Program-made: the position numbers and the translations under genes
NCBI GenBank assembly: GCA_020636445.1
Contig: JACJXV010000001.1
Location: forward strand, 62,001 to 126,000
DNA length: 64,000 bases
Reading direction: 5' to 3'
DNA from: Lewinellaceae bacterium
Lineage (GTDB): Bacteria; Bacteroidota; Bacteroidia; Chitinophagales; Saprospiraceae
In this document: positions 8,661 through 16,835 of the stretch, piece by piece
Layout of the letters: every line of letters starts with the position of its first letter
Numbering within the stretch: position 1 is the stretch's first letter
The notes under the pieces: generated by a model
Databases searched by the model: none
What the model was told of the DNA's origin: nothing
The model's input: the letters and a program-made list of their open reading frames with translations, nothing else

Positions 8661-8668
8661 TACCTTTG
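8661..8668 (+). promoter_or_regulatory. -7 element of the putative nosZ promoter
   Basis: TACCTTTG fits TAnnTTTG and would give a nosZ leader of about 150 bases. The spacer around it (8458-8820) is very A/T rich. It contains two similar imperfect dyads of AAAGA and TCTTT runs, near 8618-8650 and 8777-8813, which could bind a regulator. No clear FNR-type TTGAT-N4-ATCAA site was found. Confidence 0.4.
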
Positions 8669-8820
8669 ATCCATCAGTAAAGCAGTTTGCTTTTCATCCA
8701 CTTTTAAACTCCCCGGTTATACAAATTTCTCCTTGTAAGGGGAATAAATCTTGGCGAGAGCCTATTTTTTTACCTAAAAAAAGATTAAAGAGTCTTTTTA
8801 TCTTTAAAAAATCACAGCCT

Positions 8821-10800
8821 ATGAAAATCCAGCTTAGCAAACTCTTACCTTTCTGCATTTTAGCAGCGGGTATGCTTTGGAGTACCAGTTGTGGCAAGCC
8901 TGCTTCCGCCAGCAAAGGCGGCGCGCTGGGATCTGACGCAGCATCCCGGGTATATGTAGCCCCGGGACAGTACGACGAATTTTACGCCTTTATTTCGGGG
9001 GGCTTTTCGGGTCAGTTAAGCGTATACGGAATTCCCTCCGGGCGCCTGTTAAAAGTGATTCCGGTATTTAGTGTAGATGCTGAAAAAGGGTACGGATTCA
9101 ACGAAGAAACCAAGCCAATGCTTAACACCTCCTTTGGATTTGTTCCTTGGGATGACGCTCACCACCCCGAGCTATCGCAAACGAATGGCGAAACAGATGG
9201 TCGGTGGTGTTTCATCAACGGAAACAACACTCCTCGGGTTGCACGCATTGATCTGTCGACCTTTGAAACGGCGGAAATCATTGAAATCCCTAATAGCGGA
9301 GGGAATCACTCTTCCCCTTTTACCACTGAAAACACGGAATACGTGGTTGCTGGTACACGCTTCGGGGTACCCTACCCCCAAAAGGATGTAGCGATTGACA
9401 GTTACGCTGAGAACTTCCGTGGTGCATTGACTTACATCAGTGTAGCTCCGGAAACCGGACACATGGAAGTTGCCTTCCAGGTATTACTACCCGCGTTTGA
9501 CTATGACCTGGCCCACTCAGGTAAAGGCAAGTCGCATGGCTGGACGTTTTTCACCACCTACAACACCGAATTGAAAAGTTCGCTGTTAGAGGTTAATGCT
9601 TCGCAAAACGACAAGGATTTCATTGCGGCCATCAACTGGAAAAAAGCCGAAGAATACATCAAGCAGGGTAAGTTCCGGGAAATGCCGGCCCGCTATGCCA
9701 GCAACCGGTATGATGATAGTGTACATGGTGCTACCTCGACGATGAAGGATAAGGTCAAAGTACTCATTCCAGAAGAATGTCCGGGTTTGGTATACTTCCT
9801 GCCTACACCCAAATCACCTCACGGGGTCGATGTTGATCCTACCGGGGAATACATAGTGGGGAATGGTAAGTTATCTGCCGACCTGACGGTACACTCCTTC
9901 ACGAAGATGCAGGAAGCTATTGCCAAGCAAGCCTTCGAAACAACTATTGAAGGCATACCGGTACTCAAGTTTGATGATGTGCTCGCAGGGGTTGTAACGA
10001 AACCAGGCTTAGGGCCTTTGCATACCGAATTCGACGGTCAGGGTAATGCCTATACAACTTTCTTTATTTCGTCGGAAGTAGTCAAATGGAAGGTAGGCAC
10101 CTGGGAAGTTGTTGACCGGGCTCCTTGTTACTACTCGGTTGGTCACCTGATGATCCCTGGTGGCGATTCCCGCAAACCGGATGGCAAATATCTGGTTGCC
10201 ATGAATAAGATCACCAAAGATCGCTACCTGCCTACGGGACCGGAACTTACCCAGTCGGCACAGTTGTATGATATTTCCGGCGACAAGATGGAACTGCTGC
10301 TTGATTTCCCCACTATTGGCGAACCGCACTATGCGCAGGGGATTGCTGCCAGTAAAATTGTTGATCGCTCACGGAAGATCTTCCCGATCGAAGAAAACAA
10401 GCACCCTTACCGCGCCATGGGTGAAAAAGAAACCAAAGTAGTCCGGGAAGGGAATACCGTACACGTATACATGACCATGATTCGCAGTCACTTTGCTCCG
10501 GATAACATTGAAGGTATCAAAGTAGGTGATAAGGTATATTTCCACCTCACCAACCTGGAACAGGACTGGGATACCCCACACGGTTTTTCCGTCATGGGAG
10601 CTCGCAATGCGGAGATCCTGATCATGCCTGGGCAAACCGAAACCCTTCTGTGGGAGCCTCAGCGTGAAGGGGTCTTTCCATTCTACTGTACCGACTTCTG
10701 CTCTGCCCTGCACCAGGAGATGCAAGGTTATGTCCGGGTTTCGGCCGCGGGTGCCAATACCCCACTGAAGTGGAAACTTGGTGACGATGTAATGCAGTAA
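8821..10800 (+). CDS. nosZ: Nitrous oxide reductase, clade II (Sec/lipoprotein type)
   Basis: NosZ reduces N2O to N2 in the periplasm. The 659-residue protein has an N-terminal seven-bladed propeller that holds the CuZ cluster; DDAHHPE at 111-117 is the conserved His pair. The C-terminal cupredoxin has the CuA site: an upstream His in DTPHGF, then Cys623, Cys627, His631 and Met634 in FYCTDFCSALHQEMQ. The N-terminus is a plain hydrophobic Sec-type signal with a Cys at 24 (WSTSCGKP), perhaps a lipid site. It has no twin-arginine motif, which marks the clade II enzymes. No nosR is present nearby, again as in clade II clusters. Two hairpins separate it from the next gene. Confidence 0.97.
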   Translation: MKIQLSKLLPFCILAAGMLWSTSCGKPASASKGGALGSDAASRVYVAPGQYDEFYAFISGGFSGQLSVYGIPSGRLLKVIPVFSVDAEKGYGFNEETKPMLNTSFGFVPWDDAHHPELSQTNGETDGRWCFINGNNTPRVARIDLSTFETAEIIEIPNSGGNHSSPFTTENTEYVVAGTRFGVPYPQKDVAIDSYAENFRGALTYISVAPETGHMEVAFQVLLPAFDYDLAHSGKGKSHGWTFFTTYNTELKSSLLEVNASQNDKDFIAAINWKKAEEYIKQGKFREMPARYASNRYDDSVHGATSTMKDKVKVLIPEECPGLVYFLPTPKSPHGVDVDPTGEYIVGNGKLSADLTVHSFTKMQEAIAKQAFETTIEGIPVLKFDDVLAGVVTKPGLGPLHTEFDGQGNAYTTFFISSEVVKWKVGTWEVVDRAPCYYSVGHLMIPGGDSRKPDGKYLVAMNKITKDRYLPTGPELTQSAQLYDISGDKMELLLDFPTIGEPHYAQGIAASKIVDRSRKIFPIEENKHPYRAMGEKETKVVREGNTVHVYMTMIRSHFAPDNIEGIKVGDKVYFHLTNLEQDWDTPHGFSVMGARNAEILIMPGQTETLLWEPQREGVFPFYCTDFCSALHQEMQGYVRVSAAGANTPLKWKLGDDVMQ

Positions 10801-10815
10801 CGAATCCTTAGCTAC

Positions 10816-10839
10816 TGGCAGGAAGTTATTTCCCTGCCA
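10816..10839 (+). terminator. Hairpin 1 after nosZ
   Basis: TGGCAGG and CCTGCCA form a 7-bp stem over a 10-base loop, 16 bases past the nosZ stop. No long T run follows. Confidence 0.45.
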
Positions 10840-10847
10840 ACAACCCC

Positions 10848-10879
10848 GGAGGCGGTAGCACATGAGGGTTACCGCCTCC
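10848..10879 (+). terminator. Hairpin 2 after nosZ, GC-rich
   Basis: GGAGGCGGTA and TACCGCCTCC form a perfect 10-bp GC-rich stem over a 12-base loop, ending 15 bases before the next ATG. With hairpin 1 it could act as a partial terminator or as a 3' stabiliser that raises nosZ transcript relative to the maturation genes. Confidence 0.55.
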
Positions 10880-10894
10880 CTCAAATAAACAACC

Positions 10895-11473
10895 ATGAAA
10901 CAGCTTCCCCGGCTTTTGATGTTCCTGGCAGCGCTCAGTTTGTTAGCACTCTTTATTTGGCCGATGTGGAAAATTGTCCTCTATGCGCCCCAGTACCCTG
11001 ATGGTGTAGAAATGCACATTTACATCAACAAACTGGGTGGAACCAGTCCGGGCACCTTACAGAATGTCAATATTCTCAACCACTATGTAGGCATGAAAGC
11101 TATTGAGCCGGATTCCATTCCCGAGTTGCAATATTTCCAATATGTCATCCTGGCACTCGTATTCCTGGGCTTGGTTGCCACTGCCATCAATCGTCGTTGG
11201 GCTTTTATGGCCTGGCTCATTTTACTGGTAGTATTGGCTATTGCAGGTATCTACGATTTCTATCTCTGGGAATATGACTATGGTCACAACCTGAGTGATA
11301 CCGCGCCCATCAAAATACCGGGAGCTTCTTTCCAACCGCCTTTAATTGGGGTGAAGGAGATTCTGAATTTCACGGCCGTATCCCTTCCGCACTGGGGCGG
11401 CTATTTCTTCGGACTCGGAATGATCCTGGCGGGAGTCGCCAGCTGGTTAACCGGAAAAACACGCCGGGCATGA
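10895..11473 (+). CDS. NosB-like membrane protein of the nos operon
   Basis: A 192-residue membrane protein with about four hydrophobic segments: near residues 7-29, 85-100, 105-125 and 165-185. A conserved-looking extracytoplasmic loop contains GTLQNVNILNHYVGMKAIEP. It follows nosZ and overlaps nosL by 4 bases (ATGA), so it belongs to the nos operon. In clade II nos clusters a membrane gene called nosB commonly sits right after nosZ; its role is not established. Assignment to that slot rests on position and topology. No metal site other than scattered His residues can be read with confidence. Confidence 0.6.
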   Translation: MKQLPRLLMFLAALSLLALFIWPMWKIVLYAPQYPDGVEMHIYINKLGGTSPGTLQNVNILNHYVGMKAIEPDSIPELQYFQYVILALVFLGLVATAINRRWAFMAWLILLVVLAIAGIYDFYLWEYDYGHNLSDTAPIKIPGASFQPPLIGVKEILNFTAVSLPHWGGYFFGLGMILAGVASWLTGKTRRA

Positions 11474-11916
11474 AAAACGTAATTCTCTCAGGCTTGATGG
11501 TGGCCCTCGTAGCCTGCTCGGCACCCACCGAACAACCCATTGACTTTGGCGGGGATGCCTGCGAGCACTGTCAGATGACCATCGTGGACCGGCAGCATGC
11601 GGCCGAACTCGTCACTACCAAAGGGCGGGCATATAAGTTTGACGCCATTGAATGCATGGTAGGTTTCCAGGCAGCCTTCCCCGATCGCTCCGCAGCGCTG
11701 CTGCTTGTTTGCGATTATGCAACTCCTGGAACAATGATTGACGCATCTACTGCCACATTCGTGGTTTCGGAGCAAATTCCCAGTCCTATGGGTGCCAATT
11801 TATCCGCCTGTGCCACCCCTGAAAGTGCCAAAAAGCTTATGGACCAGTTCACCGGCCAAGCATTATACTGGTCGGAGATTCCAGCTTATTTAAAAGGGAA
11901 AGGCCTTCTTCGCTAA
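11470..11916 (+). CDS. nosL: NosL copper chaperone lipoprotein
   Basis: NosL delivers Cu(I) for assembly of the NosZ copper centre. The 148-residue precursor ends its signal peptide at a lipobox (LVAC, Cys16). The copper-binding motif is CEHCQM (Cys31, Cys34, Met36), followed by the family patterns AAELVTTKGRAYKFDAIECM and a C-terminal half with the conserved FVVSEQIPSPMGANLSA. The start overlaps the previous gene by 4 bases, indicating translational coupling, and nosD starts 6 bases after its stop. Confidence 0.95.
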   Translation: MKNVILSGLMVALVACSAPTEQPIDFGGDACEHCQMTIVDRQHAAELVTTKGRAYKFDAIECMVGFQAAFPDRSAALLLVCDYATPGTMIDASTATFVVSEQIPSPMGANLSACATPESAKKLMDQFTGQALYWSEIPAYLKGKGLLR

Positions 11917-11922
11917 CGATCA

Positions 11923-13200
11923 ATGCTAAAAAAAGACATGATGATCCACCAAAACTCCCCGCTTGCCCAAAAGATAGTTTTGATCAGCATGATACTATGC
12001 TGCTCAGGGGGCTGGGCGGGTGCACAAAAGACCTGGGTCGTTTGTCCAGACTGCCCTACCCCTCAAATCAGGCAAGCCATTACCCTGGCAGCGCCTGGCG
12101 ATCGGATTGAGATCCAGACGGGCGATTACCATGAGACTAACCTGGTGATAGACAAACCCCTTCACCTGCAGGGCATTGGCCAGCCGGTGCTCCATGGAGA
12201 AACCGGCAATGAGATTATGATTATTGCTTCCGACAGTGTCAGAATAGAAGGGCTCCATTTTCAATCTGTCCCCCGGAGTCATCTCAAAGACCTGGCTGCC
12301 CTACGCGTACAACGCAAACAGCATTTCATCATTCGGGATAACACCTTCGACGATACTTTTTTTGCCATCTACCTGGAACATGCTCAATACGGTGAGATAG
12401 AAAACAACCGCATCACCGGACGTGCAGTCACCGAAAACAGTTCTGGTAACGGCATCCATGCCTGGTACTGTGAAAACTTGTGTATCGCCAACAATCAGGT
12501 GGCCCGACATCGGGATGGGATTTATCTGGAGTTTGTCAATAACAGCGATATCACTGGCAACTATAGCACCGGTAATATCAGGTATGGGCTACATTTCATG
12601 TTCTCCAATGATAACCAGTACGAACACAACACCTTCCGCGATAACGGTGCGGGGGTAGCCGTCATGTTCTCCAAGCGCATTAACATGCGGAGTAATCTGT
12701 TCGATCACAACTGGGGCCGATCTTCTTACGGATTACTATTGAAGGAAATTTATGATGCTGAAATAACGGAAAACCTGTTCTCCAATAACACGATTGCCAT
12801 ACATCTGGAAGGCGCTGGACGGATTTCGTATCAGCACAATACATTGGAGCGCAATGGCTGGGCCGTGAGAATCTCGGGGGGATGCGTGGAAAATCGGTTT
12901 TCGGACAACAAGTTCTTACACAATACGATGGATGTGGTCCTCAACGGCCGTATGAATGACAATTCATTAGCCGGGAATTACTGGAGTGAATATACAGGTT
13001 ACGACCTGAATCATGATGGCCGGGGAGACATCCCATTCCGGCCGGTCAAATTATTCTCTTATGTAATTTCCCAGGCTCCGGAATCCATCTTGCTGCTGCG
13101 CAGCCTGTTCATTGATCTACTCAATTTTTCGGAAAAAGTAAATCCAGCCTTTACGCCGGCGGATTTAACGGATCCATCACCGCTCATGCAAGCCTTATGA
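11923..13200 (+). CDS. nosD: NosD periplasmic copper-site maturation protein
   Basis: NosD is a periplasmic right-handed beta-helix protein of the CASH/NosD group and works with NosF and NosY in maturing the CuZ site. A signal peptide precedes the mature part (KIVLISMILCCSGGWAGA). The body of the 425-residue protein is made of short parallel beta-helix repeats rich in Asn and Gly, with patterns such as NRITGRAV, NSDITGNYSTGNIRYGLHFM and NAGVAVMFS-like rungs, ending in GNYWSEYTGYDLNHDGRGD. Methionines at 11938 and 11941 are alternative starts. The first ATG leaves a short charged head before the signal. It overlaps nosF by 4 bases. Confidence 0.93.
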   Translation: MLKKDMMIHQNSPLAQKIVLISMILCCSGGWAGAQKTWVVCPDCPTPQIRQAITLAAPGDRIEIQTGDYHETNLVIDKPLHLQGIGQPVLHGETGNEIMIIASDSVRIEGLHFQSVPRSHLKDLAALRVQRKQHFIIRDNTFDDTFFAIYLEHAQYGEIENNRITGRAVTENSSGNGIHAWYCENLCIANNQVARHRDGIYLEFVNNSDITGNYSTGNIRYGLHFMFSNDNQYEHNTFRDNGAGVAVMFSKRINMRSNLFDHNWGRSSYGLLLKEIYDAEITENLFSNNTIAIHLEGAGRISYQHNTLERNGWAVRISGGCVENRFSDNKFLHNTMDVVLNGRMNDNSLAGNYWSEYTGYDLNHDGRGDIPFRPVKLFSYVISQAPESILLLRSLFIDLLNFSEKVNPAFTPADLTDPSPLMQAL

Positions 13201-13985
13201 TCACCATTCAAAACCTCCATAAGTCTTTTGGCCGTAATCAGGTGCTACAAGGGATTGACCTGACCCTGCAACGACAGGGTGCCATTACGGCTGTGCTGGG
13301 ACCTAACGGCTCCGGGAAAACAACGCTTATCAAATGTCTGCTGGGCATGGTCATTCCCAATGAAGGGCAAATCTGTTTCGCGGGTAAACCGGTTGCCAAA
13401 CAATGGGAATACCGCGCACAAATCGACTACCTTCCCCAGATCGCCCGATTTCCGGAAAACCTCAGGGTAAGGGAAATTATTCGGCTATTACAACAGATCA
13501 GGGGACCTCATACCCGCGACCAGGAATTGATTGCATTGTTTGGGCTCAGCCCCTATCTCGACAAACCTCTTGGTTCGCTGTCGGGCGGAACTAAGCAAAA
13601 GGTCAACCTCACCCTGGCGTTCATGTATGATAGTCCGATTGTCATTCTCGACGAGCCAACGGCCGGCCTGGATCCGGTAGCGTTAATCCACCTCAAAGAT
13701 TTGCTGGCCAGGGAAAAAGCGCGGGGAAAGATGATCTTAGTAACCACCCACATCATGTCACTGGTAGAAGAGCTTGCCGATGAAATTGTTTTCTTACTGG
13801 AGGGGCACATTTATTTCCGAGGCACCATTGCTGAATTGAAAGAGCAATGCAATGAAGAGGATTTTGAGCGTGCTATTGCTGGCATTCTTACCCGTCCGGC
13901 CCAACCTATAGCAGCACCGGAACAGGTTGGTCCAAAGCCGGATAAGGCTTCTCTTCCCTTCATTCCCCAACCTACCACCCACTAA
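13197..13985 (+). CDS. nosF: NosF ABC transporter ATPase
   Basis: NosF is the ATPase of the NosFY exporter-like ABC complex that works with NosD in CuZ assembly. The 262-residue protein has Walker A GPNGSGKTT (35-43), the ABC signature LSGGTKQKVNL, Walker B VILDEPTAGLDP, and a switch histidine in VTTHIM. The C-terminal 30 residues are Pro-rich and poorly conserved. The start codon overlaps the nosD stop (ATGA) and nosY follows after 11 bases. Confidence 0.95.
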   Translation: MITIQNLHKSFGRNQVLQGIDLTLQRQGAITAVLGPNGSGKTTLIKCLLGMVIPNEGQICFAGKPVAKQWEYRAQIDYLPQIARFPENLRVREIIRLLQQIRGPHTRDQELIALFGLSPYLDKPLGSLSGGTKQKVNLTLAFMYDSPIVILDEPTAGLDPVALIHLKDLLAREKARGKMILVTTHIMSLVEELADEIVFLLEGHIYFRGTIAELKEQCNEEDFERAIAGILTRPAQPIAAPEQVGPKPDKASLPFIPQPTTH

Positions 13986-13996
13986 AAAGAACGGCC

Positions 13997-14779
13997 ATGT
14001 TTAAAATAATGCAATACAGCTTTTTTGACCTGATGCGGAGCCGGTGGAGCTATAGCTATTTCGGTTTCTTTTTCCTTTTCACCAGTGCTTTATTGTGGCT
14101 CAGCGGGGATATTGCGAAGGTCGTCATCAGCCTGCTCAATGTCATTCTGATTCTCTGCCCGCTGATCGCGACGATGTTCGGCGTGATGTATTATTACAAC
14201 TCAAGGGAATTTACCGAGCTGCTGCTGGCGCAACCTGTCAAACGCATCGCTATTTTCTGGGGCCAGTTTCTGGGATTGGGCTTTTCCTTATCGTTGAGCT
14301 TATTGCTCGGCATCGGTATACCTTTCCTGGCTTATGGTCTGCTGGCCTCTATGGAAATCTGGCATTTTAGTATCCTCCTCTTCAATGGCGTAGTCCTTAG
14401 CTTCATTTTTGCCGGTCTCTCTTTTTTGATTGCCTTGCGGTATGAGAATCGTATCCGGGGGTTTGGGTTGGCTATTTTGGTATGGCTCTTTTTTGCGGTC
14501 CTGTATGATGGCTTTTTCCTGCTATTGGTAATGCATTTTCGGGAATACCCTTTGGAGAAAGTAGCCCTGGCAGCTACCCTTTTAAACCCTATTGACTTAT
14601 CCCGGATCCTGGTATTGCTGCAGCTCGATGTATCGGCTCTAATGGGCTATACGGGGGCCGTTCTGCAGCGATTCTTCGGGTCAGGATTAGGCAGTATACT
14701 TACCCTCACCAGCCTGGTCGTCTGGACGACCCTACCTCTGCTGGCTATCCGCTGGGTAGCCGAACGAAAAGATTTTTGA
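13997..14779 (+). CDS. nosY: NosY ABC transporter permease
   Basis: A 260-residue integral membrane protein with about six helices, the usual NosY/ABC-2 size. It carries the family-typical cytoplasmic segment YYNSREFTELLLAQPVKR after helix 2, which contacts the ATPase. It is the membrane partner of NosF. It starts 11 bases after nosF and is followed 11 bases later by ric, so the seven genes from nosZ look co-transcribed. Confidence 0.93.
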   Translation: MFKIMQYSFFDLMRSRWSYSYFGFFFLFTSALLWLSGDIAKVVISLLNVILILCPLIATMFGVMYYYNSREFTELLLAQPVKRIAIFWGQFLGLGFSLSLSLLLGIGIPFLAYGLLASMEIWHFSILLFNGVVLSFIFAGLSFLIALRYENRIRGFGLAILVWLFFAVLYDGFFLLLVMHFREYPLEKVALAATLLNPIDLSRILVLLQLDVSALMGYTGAVLQRFFGSGLGSILTLTSLVVWTTLPLLAIRWVAERKDF

Positions 14780-14790
14780 CATAATCCGGT

Positions 14791-15483
14791 GTGGCTACTC
14801 ACACGCTAAACCTAGGAACCATGGGTACAGATAAAACGAAAATGATAGGTGCCATTGTCGCTCGCGACTATCGGGCTGCCGGGATTTTCCAAAAATATGG
14901 TATTGATTTTTGCTGTGGAGGTAAACGTACCATCGACGATGTATGCCAGGAAAAAGGCATCGCCAGTGATCTGGTTGAGGCCGATTTGGCAACCTTATCC
15001 GCTACGGTGAGCACCAAAGCGCACGACTTTGCCAGCTGGAGCACTCCGTTTCTGGTAGATTACATTCTTAACAAGCACCATCATTACATTCGCACCATTG
15101 CTCCCCAAATCAGTATGTACGCAGAAAAGGTAGCCATGGTCCATGGCGAGTGGCGCCCTGAAACAAAAGTAATCGCCCTCAAGTGGAAACAGCTCGTCGG
15201 GGAACTTCTTGAACACATGGAAATAGAAGAACAGGATTTCTTCCCTGACATCCGGCAGGAGATCAAACCAGCAACTAGTTTTACAGGTTTGGAGGCAGAC
15301 CATGAACAAGCCGGGCAGCTCATGGCTGATATTCGGGAGTTAAGCGACGATTATACGCCACCAGCAGGGGCTTGTACCACCTACCGGGTATTATACGCCA
15401 CCTTACAGGAATTCGAGGAGAACCTGCATGAGCATGTTCACCTCGAAAACAATGTGCTATTTACCAGAGTAACTGAGGCCTAA
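14791..15483 (+). CDS. ric: Iron-sulfur cluster repair di-iron protein (RIC/ScdA/DnrN)
   Basis: RIC proteins repair iron-sulfur clusters damaged by nitric oxide or peroxide. The 230-residue frame has the ScdA N-terminal domain (IFQKYGIDFCCGGKRTIDDVC, with adjacent cysteines) and a hemerythrin-like domain with His/Glu iron ligands (HHHYIR, HGEW, LEHMEIEEQDFFP, DHEQAG, LHEHVHLEN). The frame opens with GTG at 14791; an ATG at 14821 is preceded by AGGAACC and gives a 220-residue protein beginning MGTDKTKMIGAIVA, which matches family starts better. It ends the nos operon and supports the view that the region answers to nitrosative stress. Confidence 0.93.
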   Translation: MATHTLNLGTMGTDKTKMIGAIVARDYRAAGIFQKYGIDFCCGGKRTIDDVCQEKGIASDLVEADLATLSATVSTKAHDFASWSTPFLVDYILNKHHHYIRTIAPQISMYAEKVAMVHGEWRPETKVIALKWKQLVGELLEHMEIEEQDFFPDIRQEIKPATSFTGLEADHEQAGQLMADIRELSDDYTPPAGACTTYRVLYATLQEFEENLHEHVHLENNVLFTRVTEA

Positions 15484-15496
15484 CATCCTCCGGATG
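15484..15496. terminator. Small hairpin between convergent genes
   Basis: CATCC-TCC-GGATG lies directly after the ric stop and 3 bases before the end of the converging aminotransferase-like gene. With only 15 bases between the two genes it may serve both, but the stem is short. Confidence 0.3.
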
Positions 15497-15498
15497 GG

Positions 15499-16725
15499 TT
15501 AACCGGCAATTTTCTCCATTTCATGAATAACCCGGTTAACCTCTTCGGCCGTGGTATAGGCAGAAATGCCCATACGCGTTACCCCTCCTTTTTCGCGGAG
15601 GCCCAGGATTTCCACCGCCCGTAGCGCGTAAAAATGCCCATCCCAGGCAAAAATGGCTTGCTCGTTCAACCGGGCACAAACCCATTCGGGGCGTTTGCCA
15701 TCCACGACAATCGCTAGTGTAGGTGCCCGCAGAGGTTCCTTAACCGATGGACCCAGCACACTGACGCCGGGAATAGCGGTTAGTCCTTCGTAAAGGCGGG
15801 TCACCAGGGTCCGCTCATGGGCTTGTATTTTAAGCATAGCAGAGGTAAGTCTCTCCCGCCAGCTTTCCCCGGTGCCGAATTGATTCCCAATGAATTCAAT
15901 GGCTGCTTTAACACCGGCGATGGCAGCAAAATTCATGGTACCCGTTTCGATGCTCTCCGGTGCCGCTTGTCCGGCTGTACGTAAGCGATCGGTGGCAATA
16001 CGGTCCAATAATCCTGGCCGTGAATAGAGAATACCCACATGCGGACCATAGAACTTATAGGCCGAGCAAAGCAGGAAGTCGCAGCCAATAGCCTGTACAT
16101 CAATCGGCAGGTGGGGCGCAGCGTGTACCGCATCAACCAACATCCAGGCGCCAGCGGCATGCGTCAACGCTCTAACCTTCTGTAGATCATTAACGGTACC
16201 CAAAATATTGGAGGCATACCCTACGGCAACCAGTCGGGTACGTTCCGTTAACTTGGCCTCCATATCGGCGTAGTCAAGCTGGCCGCTGGGCAATAATTTC
16301 ACTTCCCGAACAATGATTCCCAGCTCGCGCAAGGCCAACCAGGGGCCCCGGTTACCTTCGTGATCCAGCTGGGTGATCAAAACCTCATCTCCAGCCCGTA
16401 ACATCCGGCCAATCCCCCGGCTAAGGGCAAAATTGAGCGTTGTCATGTTGGCGCCTAAAGAAATCGTAGCGGCATTTTCTGCCCCCAGGAAATCTGCAAT
16501 CCGCTGCCGCGTTTGCTCCACCATCACATCCGTTTCGTGGGAAGTGAGGAAGGCGCCATGCGAGTTGGCATTATAATGCGCATAATAATGGGCTACAGCG
16601 TCAATAACGGCCTTGGGAACCTGTGTGCCGGCCGGGCCATCCAGATAGACGAGTGCATGATCGCGATAATGGCGCGATAAGGCTGGAAATTGTTGTCGAA
16701 AAGCTGCGTTCATAGCTTGGTTCAT
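15499..16725 (-). CDS. Cysteine desulfurase-like class V aminotransferase (VC1184 type)
   Basis: A 408-residue PLP enzyme. The cofactor lysine is in LLCSAYKFYGPHVG (about residue 219). The Asp/His that contact the PLP ring appear in MLVDAVHAAPH. The start YLDGPAGTQVP and the ending VTRMGISAYTTAEEVNRVIHEM fit the cysteine desulfurase-like subgroup known as VC1184. These resemble SufS/CsdA but are not proven desulfurases. The equivalent of the catalytic cysteine loop is not obvious. It converges on ric with 15 bases between; a link to cluster repair is tempting but unproven, since the genes are on opposite strands. Confidence 0.85.
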   Translation of the reverse strand: MNQAMNAAFRQQFPALSRHYRDHALVYLDGPAGTQVPKAVIDAVAHYYAHYNANSHGAFLTSHETDVMVEQTRQRIADFLGAENAATISLGANMTTLNFALSRGIGRMLRAGDEVLITQLDHEGNRGPWLALRELGIIVREVKLLPSGQLDYADMEAKLTERTRLVAVGYASNILGTVNDLQKVRALTHAAGAWMLVDAVHAAPHLPIDVQAIGCDFLLCSAYKFYGPHVGILYSRPGLLDRIATDRLRTAGQAAPESIETGTMNFAAIAGVKAAIEFIGNQFGTGESWRERLTSAMLKIQAHERTLVTRLYEGLTAIPGVSVLGPSVKEPLRAPTLAIVVDGKRPEWVCARLNEQAIFAWDGHFYALRAVEILGLREKGGVTRMGISAYTTAEEVNRVIHEMEKIAG

Positions 16726-16835
16726 TAGCAGCGCCGAAGCACTGGGTTAACTATTTTTTTACCAGGTTAATGCCTAGCTAAAGAATCAAGTTAGCCAAAA
16801 GGTCACGGCCAAAGTAGCAAAATTCCACTTCTCCT

